Shown piece after piece: positions 7,691-16,313 of a DNA stretch of 64,000 bases. The stretch covers positions 153,081 through 217,080 of the forward strand of contig JADJBM010000034.1 in assembly GCA_016703785.1 (NCBI GenBank), read 5' to 3'. The notes beneath the pieces were generated by a model. That model had not been told where the DNA came from and did not search any database. It saw nothing but the letters and a program-made list of their open reading frames with translations. The first letter of the stretch is position 1, and every line of letters begins with the position of its first letter. The position numbers were made by a program, and so were the translations under genes. The stretch is from Betaproteobacteria bacterium (GTDB taxonomy: Bacteria > Pseudomonadota > Gammaproteobacteria > Burkholderiales > Rhodocyclaceae).

Positions 7691-8440
7691 TCATGTCGCC
7701 ACCTCTTCCAGTTCCTCCACCCAGCCGGCGTGGCGCTCGCGCTCGAGGATGATGGCGCGTACCCGCGTCAGCGACACGGCGATGGCATACATCCAGAAGG
7801 CCAGCGCCATCAGCAGCATGCCCCACAGCATGGTCTGCGCCATCGAGGGCGAACGGGTCAAGCTGACCGAGGCGCCCTGGTGCAGCGTGTTCCACCATTT
7901 CACCGAGAAATAGATGATGGGGATGTTCACCACGCCGACCAGGGCCAGCACGGCGCCGGCCTTGTCGGCGCGGCGCGGGTCGTCGATGGCCGACTGCAGG
8001 GCGATGAAGCCGATGTAGAGGAAAAACAGGATCAGTTCCGAGGTCAGACGCGCATCCCATACCCACCACGCGCCCCACATCGGTTTGCCCCACAACGCAC
8101 CCGTCCACAGCGAGAGGAAAGCCATGAGTGCGCCGGTCGGCGCCAGCGACGTGGCCATCATGCCGGAGAGCCGCGTGTTGAAGCCCAGGCCCAGCGCTGC
8201 CCAGAAGGCCATCACCAGGTAGATGAACATCGACATCCAGGAAGCCGGCACGTGTATGAAAATGATGCGGTAGCCCTCGCCCTGCTGCGCATCGGTGGGT
8301 GCGACGAAGAAGCCGACATAAAGGCCGGCGATGCCGAACAGTGCGGCCAGCGCCCAGAACCAGGGAATCATCTTTCCGGCCAGGGGATAGAACGTTGCCG
8401 GCGAGGCGTAGCCAAACCAGTTGATCAGTCGGGTGTTCAT
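7691..8440 (-). CDS. ccmC: Haem exporter/handling protein CcmC
   Basis: A 249-aa membrane protein with six helices and the tryptophan-rich motif WGAWWVWDARLTSE near residue 120, which with two histidines (FIHVPASW; WWNTLHQGASV) binds haem and loads it on CcmE. The ATG at 8440 overlaps the ccmB stop by 4 nt. An in-frame start 12 codons upstream was rejected because it lies deeper inside ccmB and family members start at MNTRLINW-like residues. Downstream there is an 81-nt gap before ccmD. Confidence 0.92.
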   Translation of the reverse strand: MNTRLINWFGYASPATFYPLAGKMIPWFWALAALFGIAGLYVGFFVAPTDAQQGEGYRIIFIHVPASWMSMFIYLVMAFWAALGLGFNTRLSGMMATSLAPTGALMAFLSLWTGALWGKPMWGAWWVWDARLTSELILFFLYIGFIALQSAIDDPRRADKAGAVLALVGVVNIPIIYFSVKWWNTLHQGASVSLTRSPSMAQTMLWGMLLMALAFWMYAIAVSLTRVRAIILERERHAGWVEELEEVAT

Positions 8441-9120
8441 TCCAAAGCGATTCTCAAAGCCACCGTTGTTGCCCATGGTCCAAAAAATGCCGCCAGCGCC
8501 AGAAAGGCCGCCAGCAGCGACAGGTGCGCCGTCGCGCCCAGCCCGGTAAGGTCCGCTTCCACCGCGCCAGCGCCGAAGATCAGCACCGGCACGTAGAGCG
8601 GCAGCACCAGCAGCGACACCAGCACGCCGCCGCCGCGCACGCCCAAAGTCAGTGCCGCGCCCACGGCGCCGATCAGCGACAACACCGGCGTACCGATCAG
8701 CAGCGACACCACCAGCACCCCCAGCGAACCGGTCGCCAGGTCGAACTGCAGGCCCAGCACCGGCGCCAGCAGCGCCAGCGGCAGGCCGGAGAGCAGCCAG
8801 TGGGCGATCACCTTGCCCGTCACCAGCACGCCGAGCGGCACGGCGGACAAGGCCATCTGCTCCAGCGTGCCGTCGGCGTGATCCGCCGCGAACAGGCGGT
8901 TCAGCGACAGCATGGTCGCCAGCAGCGCCGCCACCCACAGCACGCCGGGGGCGATCTGCCGCAGCATGGCCATCTCCGGCCCGATGCCCAGCGGAAACAG
9001 GCTGACGACGATGATGAAAAAAAACAGCGTCGTCAGCACGTCCGACTTGCGCCGCATGGCGAGCAGCAGATCGCGCCGGATGACCGCGCCGAGGGCTGCG
9101 AATAGGCTGGTCTCGCCCAT
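8437..9120 (-). CDS. ccmB: Haem ABC exporter permease CcmB
   Basis: A 227-aa permease with six hydrophobic segments, starting MGETSLFAALGAVIRRDLLLAMRR. It pairs with the CcmA ATPase and CcmC to release holo-CcmE. The ATG at 9120 overlaps the last base of the ccmA stop (TGATG), so the two are coupled. The upstream open frame inside ccmA has no membrane character and was not used. Confidence 0.92.
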   Translation of the reverse strand: MGETSLFAALGAVIRRDLLLAMRRKSDVLTTLFFFIIVVSLFPLGIGPEMAMLRQIAPGVLWVAALLATMLSLNRLFAADHADGTLEQMALSAVPLGVLVTGKVIAHWLLSGLPLALLAPVLGLQFDLATGSLGVLVVSLLIGTPVLSLIGAVGAALTLGVRGGGVLVSLLVLPLYVPVLIFGAGAVEADLTGLGATAHLSLLAAFLALAAFFGPWATTVALRIALE

Positions 9121-9734
9121 CAATCCAGCCGCAGCTGTGCGACGTGCGTCGCCGCCAGCGGCAAATCCTGATGACTGGTCAGCACCGCCATGCCGCCTGC
9201 GGCGAGATGCGCGTCGATGACGCCGCACAGCGTCGCCACCGCCGCCTTGTCGAGCGCCGTCAGCGGTTCGTCCAGCACCCACAGCCGGCGTTTTTCCAGC
9301 AGCAGGCGGGTGAGCGCCACGCGCCGTCTCTGGCCGGCGGAGAGCACGCGCGCCGGCAGGTCCTCGCGCCCCTTCAGGCCCAGTTGCCGCAGCGCCTGCC
9401 GCGCCGCTGCTTCATCAACAGGCGCGCCGGCCAGCGTGGCCGAGATGCGCGCGTTCTCCAGCGCCGTCAGGTCGTCCTTCACCGCGCCGGCATGGCCGCA
9501 GTACAGCAGCTCGCCGCGGTACTCCTCCGCCAGCTTGCGGATCGGCTCGCCGTCCCAGCGGATCTCGCCCTGCGCCGGCTGCGCCAGGCCACAGAGCATG
9601 CGCAGCAGGCTGGTCTTGCCGCTGCCGTTGGCGCCCTGCACCATCAGGCAGGCGCCCGCCTCGAGCCGGAACGACAGGCCGCGGAACAGGCTTTTTTCGC
9701 CGCGCACGCACTCCAGGTTGCTGGCTTCCAACAT
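9120..9734 (-). CDS. ccmA: Haem ABC exporter ATPase CcmA
   Basis: A 204-aa ABC ATPase with Walker A GANGSGKTS, signature LSAGQRRRVAL and Walker B LWVLDEP. It is the first gene of the ccm cluster and energises CcmE recycling. MLEASNLECVRGEKSLFRGL is the usual start; 16 upstream in-frame codons (to 9782) are not conserved in type. The 58-nt gap after ubiT allows co-transcription with the ubi genes. Confidence 0.92.
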   Translation of the reverse strand: MLEASNLECVRGEKSLFRGLSFRLEAGACLMVQGANGSGKTSLLRMLCGLAQPAQGEIRWDGEPIRKLAEEYRGELLYCGHAGAVKDDLTALENARISATLAGAPVDEAAARQALRQLGLKGREDLPARVLSAGQRRRVALTRLLLEKRRLWVLDEPLTALDKAAVATLCGVIDAHLAAGGMAVLTSHQDLPLAATHVAQLRLD

Positions 9735-9792
9735 CGGGCAATTGTGCACGACCCCGACGCTGCGGGGCTTGCTCAGGATCAAAGGGGCGATT

Positions 9793-10299
9793 TTACCTGC
9801 TGGAGGGGCCGAGCCGCAGGCGTATTTTGGCCAGCAGGCGGAAGGGATGGAGTGCCTCGGGTTCCAGACGCGGCCAGTCGACGGCGTCCAACGTGTTCTT
9901 CACCAGCAGGCCAAGGTCGGTGTCGCCTTCCATGATCAGGCGGCGGTTGAAGAACAGGGTGTCCGGGTCTTCCTCGCGCAGGGCCAGCGCAATGAAATCC
10001 CGTGTCCTGGCGGAAATCGTCAGATCCGGTTTGGTCGTGCTGACGGCCGGTCGAAAACCCTTCGGCGTCAGGGTGAATAGCAGCGTCAGCCCACCGTCGG
10101 TGACGCGCAGGCACACCAGCTTGCCGGTGAGGGGTTCAAGCGTTTCGCGCGGCAGGATGCGATCCAGCGCGAGGTTCAGCGCCGTGGTCAGGCCCAGCGT
10201 GGGCGGCAGTTGCGGCAGGCGGGCATTGATGCCGCCGATGAAGCGCGGCAGCTCGAACTGCGGGATGTTGGCCTTGCGCAGGCTTTCGATGAGGTCCAT
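9793..10299 (-). CDS. ubiT: UbiT, SCP2-domain protein of O2-independent ubiquinone synthesis
   Basis: A 168-aa soluble protein with an SCP2-type lipid-binding fold. The segment TGKLVCLRVTDGGLTLLFTL and the later EGDTDLGLLVKNTLDAVDW are typical of UbiT (YhbT). UbiT binds hydrophobic ubiquinone intermediates and is required, with UbiU and UbiV, for making ubiquinone without oxygen (E. coli, Pseudomonas). It follows ubiV by 24 nt on the same strand, completing the ubiU-ubiV-ubiT set. Confidence 0.88.
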   Translation of the reverse strand: MDLIESLRKANIPQFELPRFIGGINARLPQLPPTLGLTTALNLALDRILPRETLEPLTGKLVCLRVTDGGLTLLFTLTPKGFRPAVSTTKPDLTISARTRDFIALALREEDPDTLFFNRRLIMEGDTDLGLLVKNTLDAVDWPRLEPEALHPFRLLAKIRLRLGPSSR

Positions 10300-10323
10300 G
10301 CCGCAAGTCTACCGCGCGGCGGC

Positions 10324-11217
10324 CTAGGCGGCAATTTGCTCCAGGCCGGCCTTGCCGTGCCAGAAGCCGTTGCAAGGTTCGGCCAGGCCCAGATCGACCA
10401 TCTCGCTGCGTGCGGCCTCCGCATCGAGCGTGCCGTCGATGTGCCGGCGGAAGACGTCGAGCAACGCCAGGGTGTGCTGCGATTGCGGGCTGATGCGCAG
10501 GATGTCGACGCCCAGGTCGCACATGGCGTCGACCTCGCCGATCAGGTTGTACACTTTCGACGATTGCGTCTGGATGCCGTTGAGCGTGAGGAATTCCTCG
10601 CCCTCGCGCGTCTTGATGAGCAGGCCGTCGGGAAACTCCAGGCACTTGAACTGGCAGTCGTCCTTCTGCAGGTTGAAGTGGCGCGCCGTGAAGCAGCGCG
10701 CCGAGAAGGCCAGCGGCATCCGTCCGTAAGCGAACACTTCGGTTTCCAGGCCGGAAGGACGCGCGGCCTGCAGGTCCGCCAACACGGCGGCGGACATTTC
10801 CAGCGGCATCACCCAGCGCACGGCGCCGAGCCGCGCCATCATGCCCAGGGTGGCGGCATTGAAGATGTTGAGGAACGGGCCGGCGACGAAAGGGCGCTTT
10901 TCCGCGGACAGCAGGCGCACGGCGCCCATGTCGTTGGCTTCGATGAGGAAGTCCTTTTCATCGATGACGCGGCGCAGGGTCTTCAGATCCGATTCGGATT
11001 CGATCAGCGTCTGCGTGCCGAGAATGGCCTGCTTGCCGGCGGCGGCGAGTTTCTTCGCGATGTCGGCCCAGTCCTGCACGCGCAGCTCATGGCGACGCGC
11101 GCACACCGTCTCGCCGAGGTAGACGATGTCGACCGGCGTCGCCGCGATGGCCTCGTAGAAATCGAGGACCTGCTGGCGCGGCCAGTAGTACTGCAGGGGG
11201 CCAAGAGCTAACTTCAT
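10324..11217 (-). CDS. ubiV: UbiV, U32-family Fe-S protein for O2-independent hydroxylation
   Basis: A 297-aa U32 peptidase-like protein starting MKLALGPLQYYWPRQQVLDF. Cysteines at 39 (GETVCARRH), 175, 188 and 192 keep the C-x12-C-x3-C spacing and the Cys39 position known to bind the [4Fe-4S] cluster in E. coli UbiV. With UbiU it hydroxylates the ubiquinone ring anaerobically, probably using prephenate as oxygen donor (known for the family). I chose the second ATG because it gives Cys39 its usual number; four codons upstream (11229) is the alternative. A cluster of palindromes separates it from ubiU. Confidence 0.92.
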   Translation of the reverse strand: MKLALGPLQYYWPRQQVLDFYEAIAATPVDIVYLGETVCARRHELRVQDWADIAKKLAAAGKQAILGTQTLIESESDLKTLRRVIDEKDFLIEANDMGAVRLLSAEKRPFVAGPFLNIFNAATLGMMARLGAVRWVMPLEMSAAVLADLQAARPSGLETEVFAYGRMPLAFSARCFTARHFNLQKDDCQFKCLEFPDGLLIKTREGEEFLTLNGIQTQSSKVYNLIGEVDAMCDLGVDILRISPQSQHTLALLDVFRRHIDGTLDAEAARSEMVDLGLAEPCNGFWHGKAGLEQIAA

Positions 11218-11252
11218 CCTGATTACCAACGAATCTCAGCCTGCTGGGGAAT

Positions 11253-11353
11253 GGGGTCTCCCCTTTGCAAAGGGGACAGGGGATTACGGCGGTTGTCTGC
11301 GCACAGACGGCTGCGAAATCCCCCCTCGCCCCCCTTTTGTAAAGGGGGGGAGC
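11253..11353. repeat. Cluster of palindromic repeats between ubiU and ubiV
   Basis: Several nested inverted repeats fill half of the 193-nt gap. CCCCTTT-GC-AAAGGGG lies at 11260-11275. GTCTG-CGCA-CAGAC sits inside outer arms GGGGATT/AATCCCC. A run of C followed by TTTTGTAAA and G's forms another palindrome at about 11329-11350. No coding capacity or promoter is evident. It looks like a dispersed repeat cluster inserted in the operon. Confidence 0.7.
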
Positions 11354-11410
11354 CATACATCGAGTGCCTCCAACTACTGCCGACTTTCATAGGTAATCAG
11401 GAACTTCATC

Positions 11411-12424
11411 TCATTTCCACGGGCGATAGTAAGCACCCAATGTGTGCATGCTGCCCTCGGAGACCTTGTTGAGTTCCGCCATCCAGGCCTCGCGCACGGT
11501 GTAGCCCTGGCGGTTTTTCAATGCAAGGTCGATGGCTGCGCGCCACACTTTCGTCACTTGCGCGACATAGGCCGGGCTGCGCTGGCGGCCCTCGATCTTG
11601 ATGGCCTTGACGCCGATCTGCATGAGATGCGGCAGCAGCTCGAGGGTATTGAGGCTGGTCGGTTCCTCGATGGCGTAGTAGGTCTCGTCGTTGACCTCGA
11701 AGCGGCCCTTGCACAAAGTCGGGTAGCCGGTCTTCTCGCCCTCGGCGAAGCGATCGATGAGCACGCCGTTGAGGCGCGTCTCCATGCCCTCGGGCGTTTG
11801 TTCGTAGCGCACCGCCTTGCCCGGCGAGCAGACGCCGACGGTGTTGGGCGAATCGCCCGTGACATAGGCGGACAGCGCGCAGCGCCCCTCCACCATGACG
11901 CACAGGCCGCCGAAGCCGAACACCTCGATCTCCACCGGCGTGTTCTTCACCACGTGCTCGACCTGCGGCATGGCCAGCACGCGCGGCAGCACGGCGCGCT
12001 GGATGCCGAACTGCTCGTAATAGAAATTGATGGCCTCGTAGCTGGTCGCCGAGCCTTGCACGGAGAGATGCAGGCGCAGCTGCGGGTGCTTCGTCTTCGC
12101 GTATTCCATCAGCCCCGGGTCGGCCAGGATGATGGCATCGACGCCGAAATCGGCGGCCTTGTCGACGGCCGCCGTCCAGCGCGACCAGGTCGCCGTCTGC
12201 GGATAGGTGTTGAGCGCCAGCAGCACTTTCACCCGACGATCATGGGCGTAGCGGATACCCTCGCGCAACTGCGCGTCGTCGAAATTCAGGCCGGTGAAGT
12301 TGCGTGCGTTGGTGTTGTCCTTGAGGCCGGTGTAGACGCAGTCCGCGCCGTTGTCGACGGCGGCCTTCAGCGCGGGCAGGGCGCCGGCCGGGCAGACGAG
12401 TTCGAAGGGCTTGTTGCTGAGCAT
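11411..12424 (-). CDS. ubiU: UbiU, U32-family Fe-S protein for O2-independent hydroxylation
   Basis: A 337-aa U32 peptidase-like protein. Cysteines 175 and 182 (GGLCVMVEGRC), 199 (GVCSPGK) and 238 (TLCKGR) reproduce the E. coli UbiU cluster ligands (169, 176, 193, 232) with identical spacing, shifted by six. UbiU forms a heterodimer with UbiV and supports ring hydroxylation in ubiquinone synthesis without O2. It starts MLSNKPFELVCPAGALPAL. It leads a ubiU-ubiV-ubiT set upstream of ccm, which fits a bacterium making ubiquinone during denitrification. Confidence 0.92.
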   Translation of the reverse strand: MLSNKPFELVCPAGALPALKAAVDNGADCVYTGLKDNTNARNFTGLNFDDAQLREGIRYAHDRRVKVLLALNTYPQTATWSRWTAAVDKAADFGVDAIILADPGLMEYAKTKHPQLRLHLSVQGSATSYEAINFYYEQFGIQRAVLPRVLAMPQVEHVVKNTPVEIEVFGFGGLCVMVEGRCALSAYVTGDSPNTVGVCSPGKAVRYEQTPEGMETRLNGVLIDRFAEGEKTGYPTLCKGRFEVNDETYYAIEEPTSLNTLELLPHLMQIGVKAIKIEGRQRSPAYVAQVTKVWRAAIDLALKNRQGYTVREAWMAELNKVSEGSMHTLGAYYRPWK

Positions 12425-12609
12425 GGCTGGAGGGACGGCGGCGCCTCGGGCGCCGGAGGGTGCAATCTAGGCCCGTCGGTGCCGGCGGGCATTGACTTGG
12501 ATCAAAGCGGGGCGACTGGGAATGGGGAAAGGCGGAAAGGAGGGAAGCCCGCGGCGCCGGCTTGGGGTCGAACCAAAAGTCAGCCTGCAGAATACGGCGG
12601 CAGGCCGAC

Positions 12610-14514
12610 CTATTTCCCCTCCACGGCCGCCTTCACCATCTGGATGCCGATCGGGTCGTCCAGCGTGGTGAGGTCGCCCGGATCGCGCCCTTCGGCGATG
12701 GCCTGGATCGAGCGGCGCAGCACCTTGCCAGAGCGTGTCTTCGGCAGCTGGTTGATGAAATGCACGCGCTTCGGCCGGCCGATGGCGCCGAGCAGGCTGT
12801 CCACCTTGGCCATGACCTCCTTCTCCAGCGCGGCGCTCAGTTCCGGCGTGGCGACCCGGGCGGGATCCTTCACCACGGCGAAGGCCATCGGCATTTGCCC
12901 CTTCAGTTGATCGGCCACGCCCACCACGGCCACCTCGGCGACGGCGGCATGGGCGCTGATGGCCTCTTCGATCTCGCGCGTGCCGAGGCGATGGCCGGCG
13001 ACGTTGATGACGTCGTCGGTGCGGCCGAGGATGAAGTAATAGCCGTCCTCGTCCCGGGTGCCCCAGTCGAAGGTGGTGTAGATCAGCTTGTCCTTGAAGC
13101 TGGTGAAGTAGGTCTCCACGAAGCGCTCGTCCTGGCCCCACACCGTGCTCATGCAGCCCGGCGGCAGCGGCGGCATGACGGCGACGACGCCCTTCTCGTT
13201 GGGGGCCACTTCCTCGGCGGTTTCCTCGTGCAGCAGGCGCACGTCGTAGCCGTAGGCCGCGAAGGAGGGACTGCCGAACTTGGTGGCATGCGGCTCCACG
13301 CCGGGCAGGCCGGTGAGCAGCGCCCAGCCGGTCTCGGTTTGCCAGTAGTGGTCGTAGATCGGCTTGTCCAGCGCCTCGGCGATCCACTGCGCCGTCGTTT
13401 CGTCGAGCGGCTCGCCGGCCAGGAAAACGTGGCGCAGCGAGGAGAGGTCGTATTTCTTGAGGAAGGCCGGATCCTGCTTCTTCAGCACGCGGATGGCGGT
13501 CGGCGCCGAGAACATCACCGTCACCTTGTAGTCCTGCACGATCTTCCACCAGATGCCGGCGTCGGGGCGCAGCGGCGTGCCCTCGTAGATCACCGTCGCC
13601 ATGCCGTTGATGAGCGGGCCGTAGACGATGTAGGAGTGGCCGACCACCCAGCCGATGTCCGAGGTGGCGAAGTAGGTCTCGCCCGGATTGGCCTGGTACA
13701 CATGGCGCATCGAGGCGGCCAGTGCCACGGCGTAGCCGCCGGTGTCACGCTGCACGCCCTTCGGCTTGCCGGTGGTGCCGGAGGTGTACAGGATGTAGGA
13801 GGGATGCGAGGACTCGACCCAGGTGACCGGCACCTGCGTGTCCATGTGCTGCGCGCGCAGCGTGGCGTAGTCCACATCGCGGCCTTCGACTGCCGACATG
13901 GCCTTGTCGAGGCCGCGATTGACGATCAGCACCTTTTTCGGCGGCGTCTGCGCCAGGCGCAGCGACTCGTCCACCAGGTGCTTGTAGGGCACCGCCTTGC
14001 CGCCGCGCATGCCGGCATCCGCCGTGATCATGACCTTCGGCTGCGCGTCGTCGATGCGCGTGGCGAGCGAGCTGGCGGCGAAGCCGCCGAACACCACCGA
14101 GTGGATGGCGCCGATGCGCACCGTGGCGAGCATGGCGAAGATGGCCTCGGCGATCATCGGCATGTAGATCAGCACGCGGTCGCCCTTGCCGACGCCCAGG
14201 CTCTGCAGCACGGCGGCCATGCGCTGCACTTCGGCGTGCAGCTCGGCGTAGGTGTAGGTCTTCTCCTCGCCGGTCTCGGTCGAGATGTAGATCAGCGCCG
14301 GCTGCTGGGCGCGATCCTTCAGGTGCCGGTCGACGGCGTTGTGGCAGAGATTGGTCTCGCCGCCGACGAACCACTTGGCGAAGGGCGGCTTGTTGTATTC
14401 CAGTACCTGGCCGAAGGGCTTGTGCCAATCGATCAGCCGGGCCTGCTCGCTCCAGAATGCATCGCGGTCTTCGATCGAGCGGCGGTGAAACTCCTGGTAT
14501 TTCGTTCCCATCAT
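12610..14514 (-). CDS. prpE: Propionyl-CoA synthetase PrpE
   Basis: A 634-aa (or 633 from the second ATG) AMP-forming acyl-CoA synthetase. It has the nucleotide motif YTSGTTGKPKG at about residue 238, the hinge YYFILGRTDDVINVAGHRLG and the catalytic lysine in PKTRSGKVLRR. The N-terminus (YQEFHRRSIEDRDAFWSEQA, IDWHKPF) matches PrpE better than acetyl-CoA synthetase, and the length fits PrpE (628 aa in enterics). It activates propionate, and usually acetate less well, for the methylcitrate or methylmalonyl route. AGGAGG precedes two adjacent ATGs, so the exact start is ambiguous by one codon. The 2-oxoacid oxidoreductase genes lie upstream on the same strand. Confidence 0.88.
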   Translation of the reverse strand: MMGTKYQEFHRRSIEDRDAFWSEQARLIDWHKPFGQVLEYNKPPFAKWFVGGETNLCHNAVDRHLKDRAQQPALIYISTETGEEKTYTYAELHAEVQRMAAVLQSLGVGKGDRVLIYMPMIAEAIFAMLATVRIGAIHSVVFGGFAASSLATRIDDAQPKVMITADAGMRGGKAVPYKHLVDESLRLAQTPPKKVLIVNRGLDKAMSAVEGRDVDYATLRAQHMDTQVPVTWVESSHPSYILYTSGTTGKPKGVQRDTGGYAVALAASMRHVYQANPGETYFATSDIGWVVGHSYIVYGPLINGMATVIYEGTPLRPDAGIWWKIVQDYKVTVMFSAPTAIRVLKKQDPAFLKKYDLSSLRHVFLAGEPLDETTAQWIAEALDKPIYDHYWQTETGWALLTGLPGVEPHATKFGSPSFAAYGYDVRLLHEETAEEVAPNEKGVVAVMPPLPPGCMSTVWGQDERFVETYFTSFKDKLIYTTFDWGTRDEDGYYFILGRTDDVINVAGHRLGTREIEEAISAHAAVAEVAVVGVADQLKGQMPMAFAVVKDPARVATPELSAALEKEVMAKVDSLLGAIGRPKRVHFINQLPKTRSGKVLRRSIQAIAEGRDPGDLTTLDDPIGIQMVKAAVEGK

Positions 14515-14555
14515 CCCCTCCTTCTGCTGACTGGCTTGCTGTGCGGAAAACCCTG

Positions 14556-14561
14556 ATTATA
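14556..14561 (-). promoter_or_regulatory. Possible -10 element for prpE
   Basis: TATAAT on the minus strand, about 42 nt before the prpE start, in the 176-nt gap after the oxidoreductase operon. No good -35 is seen at 17 nt, so support is weak. Confidence 0.3.
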
Positions 14562-14690
14562 GGAGGCGTTTGGCCGGAAAGACTGCCGTCCAGGCGACAC
14601 AGGACCGGGCATCAGGGTGACACAGGTCCTGTAGAAGACCCAAGCCAACAGGCTCCGATCCCTTCGGCTGAGGTCGGCAGGCGCCTGTGA

Positions 14691-16313
14691 TCAGACCGTT
14701 TCCGCCTCGACCCGGATTGCGCCGCAGGGACACTCGGCGACGCAGATGCCGCAGCCCTTGCAGTAATCGTAGTTGAAGCGGAAGCGCTTGCCCGGCCCGA
14801 GCTTGATGACGGCATTGTCGGGGCAGACGCCGTAGCAGTTGTCGCATTCGAAGCAGTTGCCGCAGGACAGGCAGCGGCGCGCCTCGAACAGGGCATTGCC
14901 TTCATCCAGTCCGCCCAGCACTTCCTCAAACGTGCCCTGGCGGCGGATGATGTCGAGCACCGGCTGCACGGTCTTCGGCGCGTCCATGTAGTACCAGGTG
15001 TTGAGCTTGTCGAAGGTGGCGACCTCGTGCTTCGGCGGTGGCGCGTAAGTTTCGCCGCGCAGCCAGGCGTCGATGTTGCGCGCCGCCTTCTTGCCGTGGC
15101 CGATGGCCACCGTCACGGTGCGCTCGCCTGACACCATGTCGCCGCCGGCGAAGACACCGGGGTGGCCGGTCATCATGCCGGCGTCGACCTGCACCGAACC
15201 GTTGTCCAAAGTCAGTCCCGGCACTGCGGCGAGCAGGCCGAGGTCGACGTCCTGGCCCAGCGCCAGCACCAGCGAGTCGGCCTCGATGGTCTCGAACTCG
15301 CCCGTCGGCTGCGGGAAGCCGTTCTCGTCGAGGGCCATCTTCTCCACCTTGAAGCTGGCTTCGCCCGCCTCCTTGATGGTGGACAGCCATTTCATCATGA
15401 CGCCTTCCTGCAGCGCCTCCTCGACCTCGAAGTGGTGCGCCGGCATTTTCTCGCGCGTGCGGCGATAGACGATGATGGATTCCTCCGCGCCGAGCCGCTT
15501 CGCCGTGCGCGCGACGTCGATGGCGGTGTTGCCGCCGCCGTACACCACCACGCGGCGGCCGAGCAGTGGCTTCTCTTCGCCTTCCATGCCGCGCAGCACC
15601 GAGACCGCGTCGAGGATCTTGTCGGCATCGCCGGCCGGGATGTAGGCGCGCTTGGCGAGGTGGGCGCCGACGGCGAGGAAGCAGGCGTCGAAGCCGCCCG
15701 TCTTCATCGTCGCCTGCAGATCGTCGACCTTGCTGTCCAGCTTCAGCTCGACGCCCAGATCGAGGATGCGCTGCACATCGGCGTCGAGCACCTCGCGCGG
15801 CAGGCGGTACTTGGGGATGCCGAAGCGCATCATGCCGCCGGAGAGCGGGCCGGCCTCGTGGATCGTCACCGCATGGCCGGCCAGTCGCAGGTGCCAGGCG
15901 GCGGAGAGGCCGGCCGGGCCGGCGCCCACCACCAGCACGCGCTTGCCGCTGGCCGCGCCGGCTTCGACCTGCCAGTTGCGCTTCGTCGCCTCGTCGCCGA
16001 GGAAACGCTCGACGGCGTGGATGCTCACCGACTCATCAAGGCTGCCGCGGTTGCAGGCGGTTTCGCAGGGGTGGTAGCAGACGCGGCCCATGATCGCCGG
16101 CAGCGGGTTGTTTTTCACCAGCTCGCGCCAGGCGGCCTCGTAGTCGCCGGACTCGGCATGGAACAGCCAGGCCTGGATGTTCTCACCGGCCGGGCAGGCG
16201 TGGTTGCAGGGCGGCAGGCGGTCGACATACACCGGCCGTGTCGTGCGCCAGGAGCCGGTGTGGTTGGCGAGCGAGGAGCCGGGATCGAGGGTGATGGCGA
16301 AGGGCTTATCCAT
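14691..16313 (-). CDS. FAD/NAD(P)-binding GltD-like subunit fused to a 2[4Fe-4S] ferredoxin domain
   Basis: A 540-aa protein with three parts. Residues about 30-110 hold a GltD-type cysteine region (CNHACPAGENI; CYHPCETAC). Residues about 120-420 form two Rossmann domains, with VLVVGAGPAGLSAAWHL for FAD and VVVYGGGNTAIDVARTA for NAD(P). The C-terminus has ferredoxin motifs CLSCGNCFECDNCYGVCP and CKGCGICVAECPCGAI. In the five-subunit phenylglyoxylate dehydrogenase of Azoarcus (PadEFGHI) an FAD subunit and a small ferredoxin subunit are separate; here one chain appears to supply both functions, making the oxidoreductase NAD(P)-linked (inference). The start at 16313 overlaps the end of the beta-subunit gene by 8 nt. 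Confidence 0.8.
   Translation of the reverse strand: MDKPFAITLDPGSSLANHTGSWRTTRPVYVDRLPPCNHACPAGENIQAWLFHAESGDYEAAWRELVKNNPLPAIMGRVCYHPCETACNRGSLDESVSIHAVERFLGDEATKRNWQVEAGAASGKRVLVVGAGPAGLSAAWHLRLAGHAVTIHEAGPLSGGMMRFGIPKYRLPREVLDADVQRILDLGVELKLDSKVDDLQATMKTGGFDACFLAVGAHLAKRAYIPAGDADKILDAVSVLRGMEGEEKPLLGRRVVVYGGGNTAIDVARTAKRLGAEESIIVYRRTREKMPAHHFEVEEALQEGVMMKWLSTIKEAGEASFKVEKMALDENGFPQPTGEFETIEADSLVLALGQDVDLGLLAAVPGLTLDNGSVQVDAGMMTGHPGVFAGGDMVSGERTVTVAIGHGKKAARNIDAWLRGETYAPPPKHEVATFDKLNTWYYMDAPKTVQPVLDIIRRQGTFEEVLGGLDEGNALFEARRCLSCGNCFECDNCYGVCPDNAVIKLGPGKRFRFNYDYCKGCGICVAECPCGAIRVEAETV

Noticed and set aside
11253..11353. CRISPR-like repeats
   Set aside because: The repeats are single palindromes of unequal length without regular spacers; no cas gene is present in the window.
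12562..14556. 664-codon plus-strand frame opposite prpE
   Set aside because: Mirror of the conserved prpE gene, no recognisable protein features, no ribosome site.
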